DNA of 64,000 nucleotides from Nioella nitratireducens (GTDB lineage Bacteria; Pseudomonadota; Alphaproteobacteria; Rhodobacterales; Rhodobacteraceae). Below, piece by piece: positions 48,403-55,216 of this stretch. Position 1 is the first letter of the stretch. Each line of letters opens with the position of its first letter. Location of the stretch: NCBI RefSeq assembly GCF_001879715.1, contig NZ_MNBW01000001.1, positions 62,001 to 126,000 of the forward strand. Direction: 5' to 3'. The notes under the pieces are model-generated. The model did not search any database. It had not been told where the DNA came from and saw only the letters and a list, made by a program, of their open reading frames with translations. The position numbers were made by a program, and so were the translations under genes.

Positions 48403-49566
48403 ATGCGACGCGCACTCAGGATCGGACTTCGCGGCTTTTTGCTGATCTTGGTGCTTGCCCTTGCGGCAGGCATATGGAAACGCGAAGAGATCGAGCGGCT
48501 TCTGGCGGTGAACAGCCTGTTCGACGCCGACCGCATCGTGCAGAACTTCTCGCACATGGACCGCGCGTTTCTGACCGCGCCGGTGCCGCGCGGCGATGGT
48601 CCGATCAGCCCCCTGCCCCAAGGCACGCCCGCCGACCTGCCGCCCGAGGTCGCCGCGTGGATCGAAGAGCGGGCGATCACCGGACTCGTGGTGTTGCAAG
48701 ATGGCGAGATCCGTTACGAGGACTATTTCCTCGGCACAGGGGCAGAAGACCGGCGGATTTCATGGTCGATGGCAAAAAGCTTCCTCTCGGCGCTTCTGGG
48801 CACGCTGGTGGCAGACGGCACGATTGCCGATCTGGACACACAGGTCACGGAATACGCCCCGCTGCTGTCTGGCAGCGCCTATGACGGGGCCACGATCCGC
48901 AACGTGTTGAACATGGCCTCGGGCGTGCGCTTCGACGAAGATTACCTCGACTACAATTCCGATATCAACCGCATGGGCCGGGTCGTCGCACTCGGCGGCG
49001 CGCTTGACCAGTTCGCGGCAGACCTGCAAGTCCGGGACCATGCCCCCGGCGAGGTCTGGCAATATGTCTCGATCGACACCCATGTTCTGGGCATGGTGAT
49101 CCGGGGGGCGACGGGCCGCTCGATCCCCGACCTTCTGTCAGAGCGGATCATTCAGCCGATGGGGTTGGAGAGTCAGCCCTACTACATCACCGATGGCGAC
49201 GGCGTGGCCTTCGTGCTCGGCGGACTCAACATGATGACGCGCGATTATGCCCGGATGGGGCAGGCCTTCTTGCAAAACGGCCGTTACAACGACCAGCAGA
49301 TCGTGCCCACCGACTGGGTGGCCGAGTCGACAGCGCCCTCGGCCCCGACCGCGCCGGGCCAGACCCGCTATGGCTACCAATGGTGGATTCCAGTCGGGGC
49401 TGAGCCGGGGCAATTCATGGCACAGGGCGTCTATGGGCAGTATATCTATGTCGATCAGGTCAACGATGTCGTCATCGCGGTGAATGCCGCTGACCGCGGG
49501 TTCCGCGAAGAGGGTGTCGGTGCCGGGAACCTGCGGATCTTCCGGGCCATCGCCGAAAGCCTCTGA
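48403..49566 (+). CDS. Serine hydrolase, beta-lactamase/class C (S12) family
   Basis: 387 residues with an N-terminal signal-anchor helix (about 9-24). The S12 motif SxxK is Ser122-Met-Ala-Lys125 in ISWSMAKSFLS; the second motif is YVS in WQYVSIDTH instead of the usual YxN. YGYQWWIPVG and MAQGVYGQYIYVDQ are also typical. It is probably an envelope esterase or peptidase, not a lactamase. ATG at 48403 follows GAGGA; a TTG two codons earlier is less likely. Confidence 0.88.
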   Translation: MRRALRIGLRGFLLILVLALAAGIWKREEIERLLAVNSLFDADRIVQNFSHMDRAFLTAPVPRGDGPISPLPQGTPADLPPEVAAWIEERAITGLVVLQDGEIRYEDYFLGTGAEDRRISWSMAKSFLSALLGTLVADGTIADLDTQVTEYAPLLSGSAYDGATIRNVLNMASGVRFDEDYLDYNSDINRMGRVVALGGALDQFAADLQVRDHAPGEVWQYVSIDTHVLGMVIRGATGRSIPDLLSERIIQPMGLESQPYYITDGDGVAFVLGGLNMMTRDYARMGQAFLQNGRYNDQQIVPTDWVAESTAPSAPTAPGQTRYGYQWWIPVGAEPGQFMAQGVYGQYIYVDQVNDVVIAVNAADRGFREEGVGAGNLRIFRAIAESL

Positions 49567-49593
49567 TCCACCGCAACAGACGAGGAGACGCAT

Positions 49594-49968
49594 ATGGTTG
49601 AAATGGACGCCTCGATCAACGTTCTGGGCGGGGCGTTGCAGCCCTGTTCCCTTGATCCGATGACCGGTTTTTTCCGCGATGGCGCCTGCAACACCTGTTC
49701 CGAGGATCAGGGAAGCCACACGGTTTGCGCGCAGATGACCGCCGAATTCCTCGCCTATTCCAAATATGTTGGCAACGACCTGTCCACGCCCCGGCCCGAG
49801 TTCGGCTTTGCCGGGCTGAAACCGGGCGACCTGTGGTGCCTTTGCGCCGCGCGGTTTCTGCAAGCCCACGAAGAGGGCTGCGCGCCATGGGTCAACCTGG
49901 AAGCGACCCACCACCGCGCGCTGGATATCGTGCCCTTGTCCGTGTTGCAGGAAATGGCCGCGAGCTGA
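49594..49968 (+). CDS. DUF2237 family protein
   Basis: 124 residues, full family length. INVLGGALQPCSLDPMTGFF, SHTVCAQMTAEFL, STPRPEFGFAGLKPGDLW and CLCAARFLQAHEEGCAPWVN are near-invariant DUF2237 segments rich in Cys. Function unknown. SD GAGGAGACGC before ATG. It follows the serine hydrolase by 27 bases and ends against the LuxR gene on the other strand with no gap. Confidence 0.92.
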   Translation: MVEMDASINVLGGALQPCSLDPMTGFFRDGACNTCSEDQGSHTVCAQMTAEFLAYSKYVGNDLSTPRPEFGFAGLKPGDLWCLCAARFLQAHEEGCAPWVNLEATHHRALDIVPLSVLQEMAAS

Positions 49969-50475
49969 CTATTCGGCAGCCGTCTTCAACCGATCGTCGC
50001 CATCCAGCAAGTCTTCGATGAAGAGGCTCAGCAGTTGCGGCCGCCCGCTGACGCCAGCCTTGCGATAGATTGCATTGCTTTGCGCCTTGACTGTGCCTTC
50101 CGAGGTTTCGCGCAGGGCGGCAATCTCTTGGATCGACAGGCCCTTGAGCGCGAACAGCGCCACGTCGCGTTCGGCCGGTGTCAGGCCCCAGTCATCGAAG
50201 CGCTCGGCCATGACCTCCATGAAGGCACCGGAGGCGGCCTTCAGTTTCATCTCGGCAGCGGCCGTGCGCTTGAGAGAGGCCATCAGGTGCATCCCACCAA
50301 TGATCGAGCCAAGAATCAGGCCGATGATGGCCCCGATCTCGGTCAACTCCCGCGTGTGCCAACTGATCGGCTCGGCCCGGATGTTCAGGATCGTCAGAAC
50401 GATTTCTGACACGAAGAAGGTCGAGCAGACCACCTGCACCAACAGGACGAGGGTGAAAATCACTTTGCTGCGCAT
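49969..50475 (-). CDS. Membrane-anchored LuxR-type regulator (paralogue 1)
   Basis: 168 residues. Two membrane helices (about 5-27 and 44-66) are separated by a short loop with SWHTRELTEIGAI. A cytoplasmic linker is followed by a LuxR/GerE helix-turn-helix: WGLTPAERDVALFALKGLSI, EIAALRETSEGTVKAQSNAI, YRKAGVSGR. There is no receiver, PAS or ligand-binding domain. It is a clear paralogue of the protein at 53864-54376. It follows the secreted acidic protein gene by 33 bases on the same strand, so that protein and this regulator probably form a unit. Its signal and targets are unknown. Confidence 0.85.
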   Translation of the reverse strand: MRSKVIFTLVLLVQVVCSTFFVSEIVLTILNIRAEPISWHTRELTEIGAIIGLILGSIIGGMHLMASLKRTAAAEMKLKAASGAFMEVMAERFDDWGLTPAERDVALFALKGLSIQEIAALRETSEGTVKAQSNAIYRKAGVSGRPQLLSLFIEDLLDGDDRLKTAAE

Positions 50476-50508
50476 CGTGCCTCCCCGTTCGATCGGGGCA
50501 GGGGCACC

Positions 50509-50973
50509 TCAGTCATCGTCGCCGCCATCGTCATCGCCGTGATCCCCCCCGTCATCGCCGCCGTCATCGCCGCCGTCATCGCCGCCGCCGCCGCTGTCGC
50601 TGTCACCGCCATCGTCCGAACTGCTGCTGTCATCGAACGAGGCGTCTTGGCTGCCGCCATCGTCGGATGTACCGAGGTCGGATGTATCGGGGCCCGCCGA
50701 GAAAAGGCCGACCGAGTTGCTGCCGTCGTCGCTGCGCAAGTAGTCGCGCAGGATTTCGCCGGTGCGCGGGTTGACGACGATTTCCCGATGCATGCCACCA
50801 CCTTCCGCCTCGATGCGGATGCGGCCCAGCCATGTGCGGAAGACGTCGACCTGGTTGAAATCTTGGTTGTGCAGTTGCCCGACAAGGCTGTCTGCAACGG
50901 TCTGGGACCACACCGGCAGGGCCGTCAGGATGGCGACCACTGCCGCCGAAAAAATGATGCGAGGAACCGGCAT
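50509..50973 (-). CDS. Secreted PepSY-like protein with Asp/Gly-rich tail (paralogue A)
   Basis: 154 residues. Signal peptide about 1-23 (MPVPRIIFSAAVVAILTALP, VWS-QT). The middle RTWLGRIRIEAEGGGMHREI then VVNPRTGEILRD looks like a PepSY unit and is shared with the protein at 54454-54993. The last 50 residues are almost only Asp, Gly and Ser (for example GGDDGGDDGGDHGDDDGG), likely disordered and able to bind cations. SD AGGAGGT precedes ATG 50973; the frame runs further upstream without similarity. First gene of a pair with the membrane LuxR regulator. Confidence 0.82.
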   Translation of the reverse strand: MPVPRIIFSAAVVAILTALPVWSQTVADSLVGQLHNQDFNQVDVFRTWLGRIRIEAEGGGMHREIVVNPRTGEILRDYLRSDDGSNSVGLFSAGPDTSDLGTSDDGGSQDASFDDSSSSDDGGDSDSGGGGDDGGDDGGDDGGDHGDDDGGDDD

Positions 50974-51106
50974 AAGCAGACCTCCTGTTGACGGGGAATG
51001 CCCTGCCCCCAAGGCGTTGTAGCCGAAGGAACAGGGCGTGATTTGTTGCCACTGTCGCACTCTACGTCAGGGCGGCGCGATACTGAACGCCCTGTGTTGC
51101 GGGGCC

Positions 51107-51670
51107 TCAGTCGTCGTTGTCGCCGCCACCGTTGTCGTCGCCGCCGCCGTTGCCGTGGTCGTTGTCGCCACCGTTGCCATGGTCGTCGCCGCCACCGTTG
51201 CCGTTGCCGTGGTCGTTGTCGCCGCCGTTGCCGTGGTCGTTGTCGCCGCCGTTGCCATGGTCGTCATTGCCACCGTTGCCGCCGTCGTCATTGCCACCGT
51301 TGGCACGATCGTCGTCGTTGTCGCCACCGGCGCCGTGATCATCATCGCCGTCGCCATCGCCGCCCTGGATGCCGGTACCTGTTCCGGTGACCGATGCGGT
51401 CGCGCCCGAGCCGATGCCATTGTCGCCGCCGCTGGTCGAGGAAATCAGGGTGCCATTCGCGTCATACTGCTGGTGAACCGAACCGGCCCCGCCGCTTGCT
51501 TCGATTTGGTAGCCGTTGTTGCCCACGCGGACTTCGATACGGGAATAGCCCTGCGACTGGAGGTCCGCGATCGCCGTGTTGACCGAGTCGTTTGCGGTTT
51601 GTGCGCTGGCGGCGGTGGTGGCCAACAGGGCAGCGGCAAGGGTCATCGCGAAGAATTTGGTCGGTTTCAT
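51107..51670 (-). CDS. Secreted PepSY-like protein with Asn/Asp/Gly/His repeat tail
   Basis: 187 residues. Signal peptide about 1-23 (MKPTKFFAMTLAAALLATTA, ASA-QT). Residues 36-70 (GYSRIEVRVGNNGYQIEASG, VHQQYDANGTLISS) resemble a PepSY-like unit. From about residue 105 the chain is a low-complexity repeat built from GGDNDHGNG and GGGDDHGNG units, ending GGGDNDD; the DNA at 51117-51330 shows the same periodicity. Such tails may chelate metal. GAGGAG precedes the ATG. It lies 133 bases upstream of paralogue A on the same strand. Confidence 0.82.
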   Translation of the reverse strand: MKPTKFFAMTLAAALLATTAASAQTANDSVNTAIADLQSQGYSRIEVRVGNNGYQIEASGGAGSVHQQYDANGTLISSTSGGDNGIGSGATASVTGTGTGIQGGDGDGDDDHGAGGDNDDDRANGGNDDGGNGGNDDHGNGGDNDHGNGGDNDHGNGNGGGDDHGNGGDNDHGNGGGDDNGGGDNDD

Positions 51671-51781
51671 GTCGTGTCTCCTCAAGAGATGTGGTTGATC
51701 CAAGGTGGCGAGCTTCGGTGCGTTAAAGCGCCCGCTGTCCTGAAGAGACCCATTGCCGCCGCACAAATCTATTGCACCGGT

Positions 51782-51835
51782 GTTTATCCAAAGGTCCATA
51801 AACCCATGACCCGTGGCCATAAACTTGCGTTTATG
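51782..51835. promoter_or_regulatory. Operator-like array of ATAAAC/GTTTAT half-sites
   Basis: GTTTAT at 51782-51787, CATAAAC at 51797-51803, CATAAAC at 51818-51824 and GTTTATG at 51829-51835. They make two inverted pairs, and the two direct CATAAAC copies are 21 bases apart, two helical turns. The array is 112-165 bases before the ATG of the repeat-tail protein gene (51670), in a gap of 225 bases with the slipin 3' end. Confidence 0.5.
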
Positions 51836-51895
51836 CGGCGTGATCCGCCCGGTGAAGCACCGGACGGACCATTGATATGAGGGTTTAGACCCGAG

Positions 51896-53029
51896 TCAGC
51901 CCCGCAACTTCACGACATCGCTCAAGAGCCCCTCGGTTCCGTTGTGGACCGTGAGTTGATCCACCTTGGAGGCGATCGTTTCCAACGCTTCGAGCTCTTT
52001 CAACCGAAGCATGACGGGGTTATCCGCCAAAACCTTGGCCGTGTTGAGCAAAGACCGAGTCGCATTGGTCTCTTCCCGGCGTCGGATCACGTTGGCTTCG
52101 GCCTCTTTCTGGGCCGCCACCACCTTGTTGAGGATATCGCGCATCTCGCCGGGCAAGATCACATCCTTGAGCGCGATCTCTCCAAGCTCGATCCCGATCC
52201 CCTCCATGTCCTGGCGCACCACTTCGGCGGCCTTTGCATCGACCTGCCCCTTTTCGGCCAAGAGCCGATCAAGGGGAAGGGCACCGACCGTCTTGCGAAA
52301 CGCAAGCTGGAGGGCGCGGTGAAGGGCCTCGCCATGGTCTGTCACTTCCGTGACCGCCTTGATCGGGTCCACGACGCGGAAGGTCGCGGTGAGAGTCACC
52401 CGAAGCGTGACGCGATCCTTGGTGAGGATCTCTTGACCGGCGACCTCCTTGGTCTGCCACCGTGTTTCAACCAAACGCACCTCATGCGAGCGGCCAAAGC
52501 GCCAGAACCAGTGCATCCCCGGATCAAGCCGCCCGGAATGCTCGCCATCGGTGAACAAGAGCCCGACCTGACCGGTGCGCACCTGAAAGGCAGCAACCTC
52601 GAAATTGAGATGCGCGCGCTGCAATCGCCGCGCAAGCACCGGTTCCACCGTCGTATCGACGGCAAGATCCACAGGCGTCACCGTCCACGGACCGGCATCG
52701 GCCCAGAAGAGCGCCCGCGTATCCGGGGCAATCACGGCAAACACCACGCCGTCCCGCTCGACAACGCTCACCTCTTCAGGCCCTGTGCGCACCACCATCA
52801 CGTGGTTCGCCGCCGCCTCGGGATGATCGCGCACGAACCGCTCCACAAGCACCGATTGGATGCGCGGCACGGCAGGATCAAGTGTCTCAAACCGGGTTTC
52901 AATGGCCGGAACGTCATGCGTGCCGGGGCGAAGAATGTCGCGGACCTCTCCTTCGGTAATCACGAGGGTCCGGGTTTCGACGGGCACACGCACGCGCTGC
53001 ACGTCTCGGAAAAGTTTGAACAAGGCCAT
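51896..53029 (-). CDS. Slipin family protein (SPFH/Band 7)
   Basis: 377 residues. An N-terminal region (MALFKLFRDVQRVRVPVETR) precedes the SPFH/Band-7 domain, with PGMHWFWRFGRSHEVRLVET, LTKDRVTLRVTLTATFRVVD and KAVTEVTDHGEALHRALQLA. The C-terminal part carries the usual helical stretch GEMRDILNKVVAAQKEAEAN then VIRRREETNATRSLL. No classic N-terminal membrane hairpin is present, unlike stomatin. SD AAGGAG is close to ATG 53029; a long frame upstream crosses the tRNA-like gene and is not coding. Slipins scaffold membrane complexes; the specific partner is unknown. Confidence 0.9.
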   Translation of the reverse strand: MALFKLFRDVQRVRVPVETRTLVITEGEVRDILRPGTHDVPAIETRFETLDPAVPRIQSVLVERFVRDHPEAAANHVMVVRTGPEEVSVVERDGVVFAVIAPDTRALFWADAGPWTVTPVDLAVDTTVEPVLARRLQRAHLNFEVAAFQVRTGQVGLLFTDGEHSGRLDPGMHWFWRFGRSHEVRLVETRWQTKEVAGQEILTKDRVTLRVTLTATFRVVDPIKAVTEVTDHGEALHRALQLAFRKTVGALPLDRLLAEKGQVDAKAAEVVRQDMEGIGIELGEIALKDVILPGEMRDILNKVVAAQKEAEANVIRRREETNATRSLLNTAKVLADNPVMLRLKELEALETIASKVDQLTVHNGTEGLLSDVVKLRG

Positions 53030-53313
53030 TTTTGAAACTCCTTTTGGCGGGCTGTTCTTATCGTCGTCGCAAAGCGACCTCCTTGGCTGTGGCGGGGTTG
53101 CATGGGATGATCCCATGGCAGGTGTGACACCAGGGCGAACTTGCCCGGGCGGAAAGGCGGTGGGGTCCGGGCCGATCCTGCCATGCCCCCGAGCGGAGGG
53201 CAGAGGAGCGGCCCTTTGCCAGCCCGGCGGGGGCGGGCCGATCATTGGCGCACCCCGGCACGGGCCGGCGTCAGGCGTCACCCCACCCCCGGCGCAAGGC
53301 CAGAGCAAAGGAA

Positions 53314-53350
53314 GGCCGTTCCCTCCGGCGAACCGAAGGGAGGAACGGCC
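53314..53350. repeat. Strong hairpin in the slipin leader
   Basis: GGCCGTTCCCTCC (53314-53326) pairs with GGGAGGAACGGCC (53338-53350), allowing one bulge, around about eleven bases. It lies between the tRNA-like gene and the slipin gene in a 411-base stretch without an ORF (53030-53440). On the minus strand smaller stems (CTGG/CCAG, CCAC-GAGA-GTGG) lie just after the tRNA-like gene. A structured leader RNA is plausible. Confidence 0.6.
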
Positions 53351-53440
53351 ATCCCTCGCGGGACGGCCTCGAACCCCGATATTTTCGAACCACTCTCGTG
53401 GCTGGCTTGGCGAACCAGCGCCCTCGTGCGGGCGTTTGGA

Positions 53441-53512
53441 AGCGAAAAACAGGAGTTGAACCTGCGCGCTCAGATTTAACGTCTGATGCTCTACCGACTG
53501 AGCTACTTTCGC
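53441..53512 (-). tRNA. tRNA-like gene with abnormal anticodon loop (TTA register; G33)
   Basis: Minus-strand cloverleaf: acceptor GCGAAAG/TTTTCGC, D arm GCTC-AGTCGGTA-GAGC, anticodon stem TCAGA/TCTGA around loop CGTTAAA, variable GCGC, T arm GCAGG-TTCAACT-CCTGT, discriminator T. D and T loops are canonical. In the normal register the anticodon is TTA, which would read the stop codon UAA, and position 33 is G instead of the near-universal U. A one-base shift would give GTT (Asn). CCA is not encoded directly. It is either a suppressor-like tRNA, a decayed tRNA-Asn, or a tRNA mimic. It lies about 410 bases upstream of the slipin gene on the same strand. Confidence 0.72.
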
Positions 53513-53863
53513 GTGACGCGTGAATGTCACGGGTGGCACCATCCCCGGTTTCCGACCCTGGCATACGGGAAATCGGCAGCGCCGCCCGCACCGGAAGGGA
53601 AAACACCCCTTACCGCTAGGGCCAGCCCGTTTGGCTGGTGTCGAGAGAGATAGACGAGAAGGGGCCAAACGCTCAACGTTACAATTTGTGTAACAATTAC
53701 ACCGTGGCGCGAGCGCAACAATCTGTCCGGGTTGCGTAATAAATGGAAAGCCCTGCTCAGCCGGATGGGGCGATCCTTGTGCCCGAACACAGCAGCCGAA
53801 ACAATCATGCGTTGAACGGGGCAGCGGTGCGCTCTGGGCGTCGTGAAGACACAGCAGCAGGGA
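53513..53863. other. Intergenic region upstream of the tRNA-like gene
   Basis: No gene recognised in about 350 bases. It should hold the promoter of the tRNA-like gene and slipin. An AT-rich stretch carries the palindrome GTTACA-N5-TGTAAC (53678-53694) followed by AATTAC, which may be an operator. I looked for sigma-54 -24/-12 elements on the minus strand and found none convincing. Confidence 0.5.
53678..53694. promoter_or_regulatory. GTTACA-N5-TGTAAC palindrome
   Basis: A perfect six-base inverted repeat in an AT-rich patch, 166 bases upstream of the 5' end of the tRNA-like gene. It resembles a dimeric regulator site. No factor can be named. Confidence 0.45.
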
Positions 53864-54376
53864 TTACCGATCGGAAGACAGTAAAACGTCCCCGACAAGA
53901 TCATCCATGAAATGCGTGACGAGGCCGACGCGCCCCTGAACCTCTGCCTTGCGAAAGACTGCAGCGCTTTGCGACTTGATGGTGCCTTCGCTCTTTCCGG
54001 TCATGGCGGCGATTTCCCTGTTGGAAAAGCCTTTGATCGCCAGCAAGGCTACATCTCTTTCGGCGGGACTCAGCCCCCATTGCAGAAAGGTATCTTCGGC
54101 CAGATTGTGAAACGCCCCTCGGGCCACCATCAGGCCCTGTTCGGCCGCCGCCGCGCGTTTCAAAATCCGGCGAACCACGACGATATTGATCACGACCCCA
54201 AGCGCCAAGGCCACAACCGCCGAGATTTCGATCAATTCCCGCACCGTGTATCCGATGGGGCGGCGTACGACCGACGAGATGTCGATAGCGAAAAATCCCA
54301 AGAACACCGTCGCGAAGAGCAATTGCGCGCCGATGGCGAACAACAGACCCAGAGATCCCCTTGTTTTCGGAAACAT
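53864..54376 (-). CDS. Membrane-anchored LuxR-type regulator (paralogue 2)
   Basis: 170 residues. Two membrane helices (about 9-31 and 51-69), then a linker and the GerE-type helix-turn-helix: WGLSPAERDVALLAIKGFSN, REIAAMTGKSEGTIKSQSAA, VFRKAEVQGR. It shares length, topology and the W-G-L-[ST]-P-A-E-R-D-V-A-L motif with the protein at 49969-50475. SD GGGAGGA. It follows a secreted PepSY-like protein gene by 77 bases, the same order as in the other pair. No sensory domain apart from the membrane part. Confidence 0.85.
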   Translation of the reverse strand: MFPKTRGSLGLLFAIGAQLLFATVFLGFFAIDISSVVRRPIGYTVRELIEISAVVALALGVVINIVVVRRILKRAAAAEQGLMVARGAFHNLAEDTFLQWGLSPAERDVALLAIKGFSNREIAAMTGKSEGTIKSQSAAVFRKAEVQGRVGLVTHFMDDLVGDVLLSSDR

Positions 54377-54453
54377 TGTTCGTGTCCTCCCTGACAGCCG
54401 CGTCCGAGGGAGGGGTTTCCCCCTCCCCCAGGCATCCTCCTCTACGACCGCTC

Positions 54454-54993
54454 TCAGTCGCCAAGGCCGACGCTACCGCCGACATCTGCGCCCACATCCG
54501 CGTCAGCCTCTTCTCCGGCATCCGGGGTATCGACGCTTAGCGATCCGCCGACATCGGCGCCGCCATCGACGCTGAGGCCGCCGCCCTGTTCCGACTCACC
54601 GGACGGCATGTTGGCGTCATCATTGGCGTAGACTTCAATAATCGCGTCGCTCAGGATTTCGCCGGTCGACTGGTGCATGACGATTTCTCTCATATGCGTC
54701 GCCGTCCGCGCCTGAATCCGAACGCGGCCAAGCAGCGTGCGGGTGCGGTCGACAATTTCATAGCCACGCGCCTCAAGCTCGGCCGTAACCGCAGCCTCGC
54801 CGCGCACCTGCACCACCTGAATCTGGTCAGATACCGGCACGTTTGCGGTGACTTGGCCGGAGGCTTCCTCAGCGGCCGACGCTGTTTGAGCGGCGGCGAT
54901 GCCGGGCACCGCAACGGCCATGGCTGCCGCAAGAGTATAGCCTGTGACGGCGAACGCAGCGATCACGAACTTTCTGGATTTGGTCGGGGTCAT
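54454..54993 (-). CDS. Secreted PepSY-like protein with acidic Gly/Val/Asp tail (paralogue C)
   Basis: 179 residues. Signal peptide to about residue 35 (AVAVPGIAA-AQ). ELEARGYEIVDRTRTLLGRV then RIQARTATHMREIVMHQSTG and EILSD gives a PepSY-like unit that matches paralogue A (R-T-x-L-G-R-[IV]-R-I, M-[HR]-E-I-V, T-G-E-I-L). The tail is rich in Gly, Asp, Val and Ser (DVGGSLSVDTPDAGEEADAD). SD AAAGGAC before ATG 54993. First gene of the second secreted-protein/LuxR pair. Confidence 0.82.
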   Translation of the reverse strand: MTPTKSRKFVIAAFAVTGYTLAAAMAVAVPGIAAAQTASAAEEASGQVTANVPVSDQIQVVQVRGEAAVTAELEARGYEIVDRTRTLLGRVRIQARTATHMREIVMHQSTGEILSDAIIEVYANDDANMPSGESEQGGGLSVDGGADVGGSLSVDTPDAGEEADADVGADVGGSVGLGD

Positions 54994-55104
54994 GTCTTGT
55001 CCTTTCGTTCAAAGCATGTGGATAGCGGCTGTGATCTGCCGCATCCTCGATGCTCCAAACGTGTCACGCCGCCGCCGCCACACCAATCACGCCCGGGTTC
55101 AAGC

Positions 55105-55123
55105 CTGCGGTTTCAAACCGCAG
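55105..55123. promoter_or_regulatory. Perfect 9-bp palindrome upstream of paralogue C
   Basis: CTGCGGTTT (55105-55113), one central base, AAACCGCAG (55115-55123). It is 112-130 bases before the ATG at 54993, a place for an operator, and also lies beyond the trpB 3' end. It has no resemblance to the ATAAAC sites before the repeat-tail gene. Confidence 0.5.
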
Positions 55124-55170
55124 TGGTAAAGCGGCTCAGTGCGATACTGCCGTCGTGAACTGGAGTTGAC

Positions 55171-55194
55171 CCGGGGGGTGGACAAGCCCCCCGG
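55171..55194 (-). terminator. GC hairpin after trpB
   Basis: CCGGGGGG (55171-55178) pairs with CCCCCCGG (55187-55194) around eight bases. It is 22 bases past the trpB stop on the minus strand. The following bases have no T-run, so it may be a weak or Rho-aided terminator. Confidence 0.6.
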
Positions 55195-55216
55195 TCCCCG
55201 AAACAGGCGTCACCTG

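Noticed and set aside
50511-51330. Short tandem repeats resembling a CRISPR array
   Set aside because: The repeats are in-frame codon repeats of Asp/Gly/Asn/His-rich tails; there are no 25-40 base repeats with unique spacers and no cas genes.
53513-53760. Sigma-54 (-24/-12) promoter for the tRNA-like gene and slipin
   Set aside because: Only GC-rich GG-N10-GC matches without the TGGCAC or TTGC context were found, which are expected by chance in this composition.
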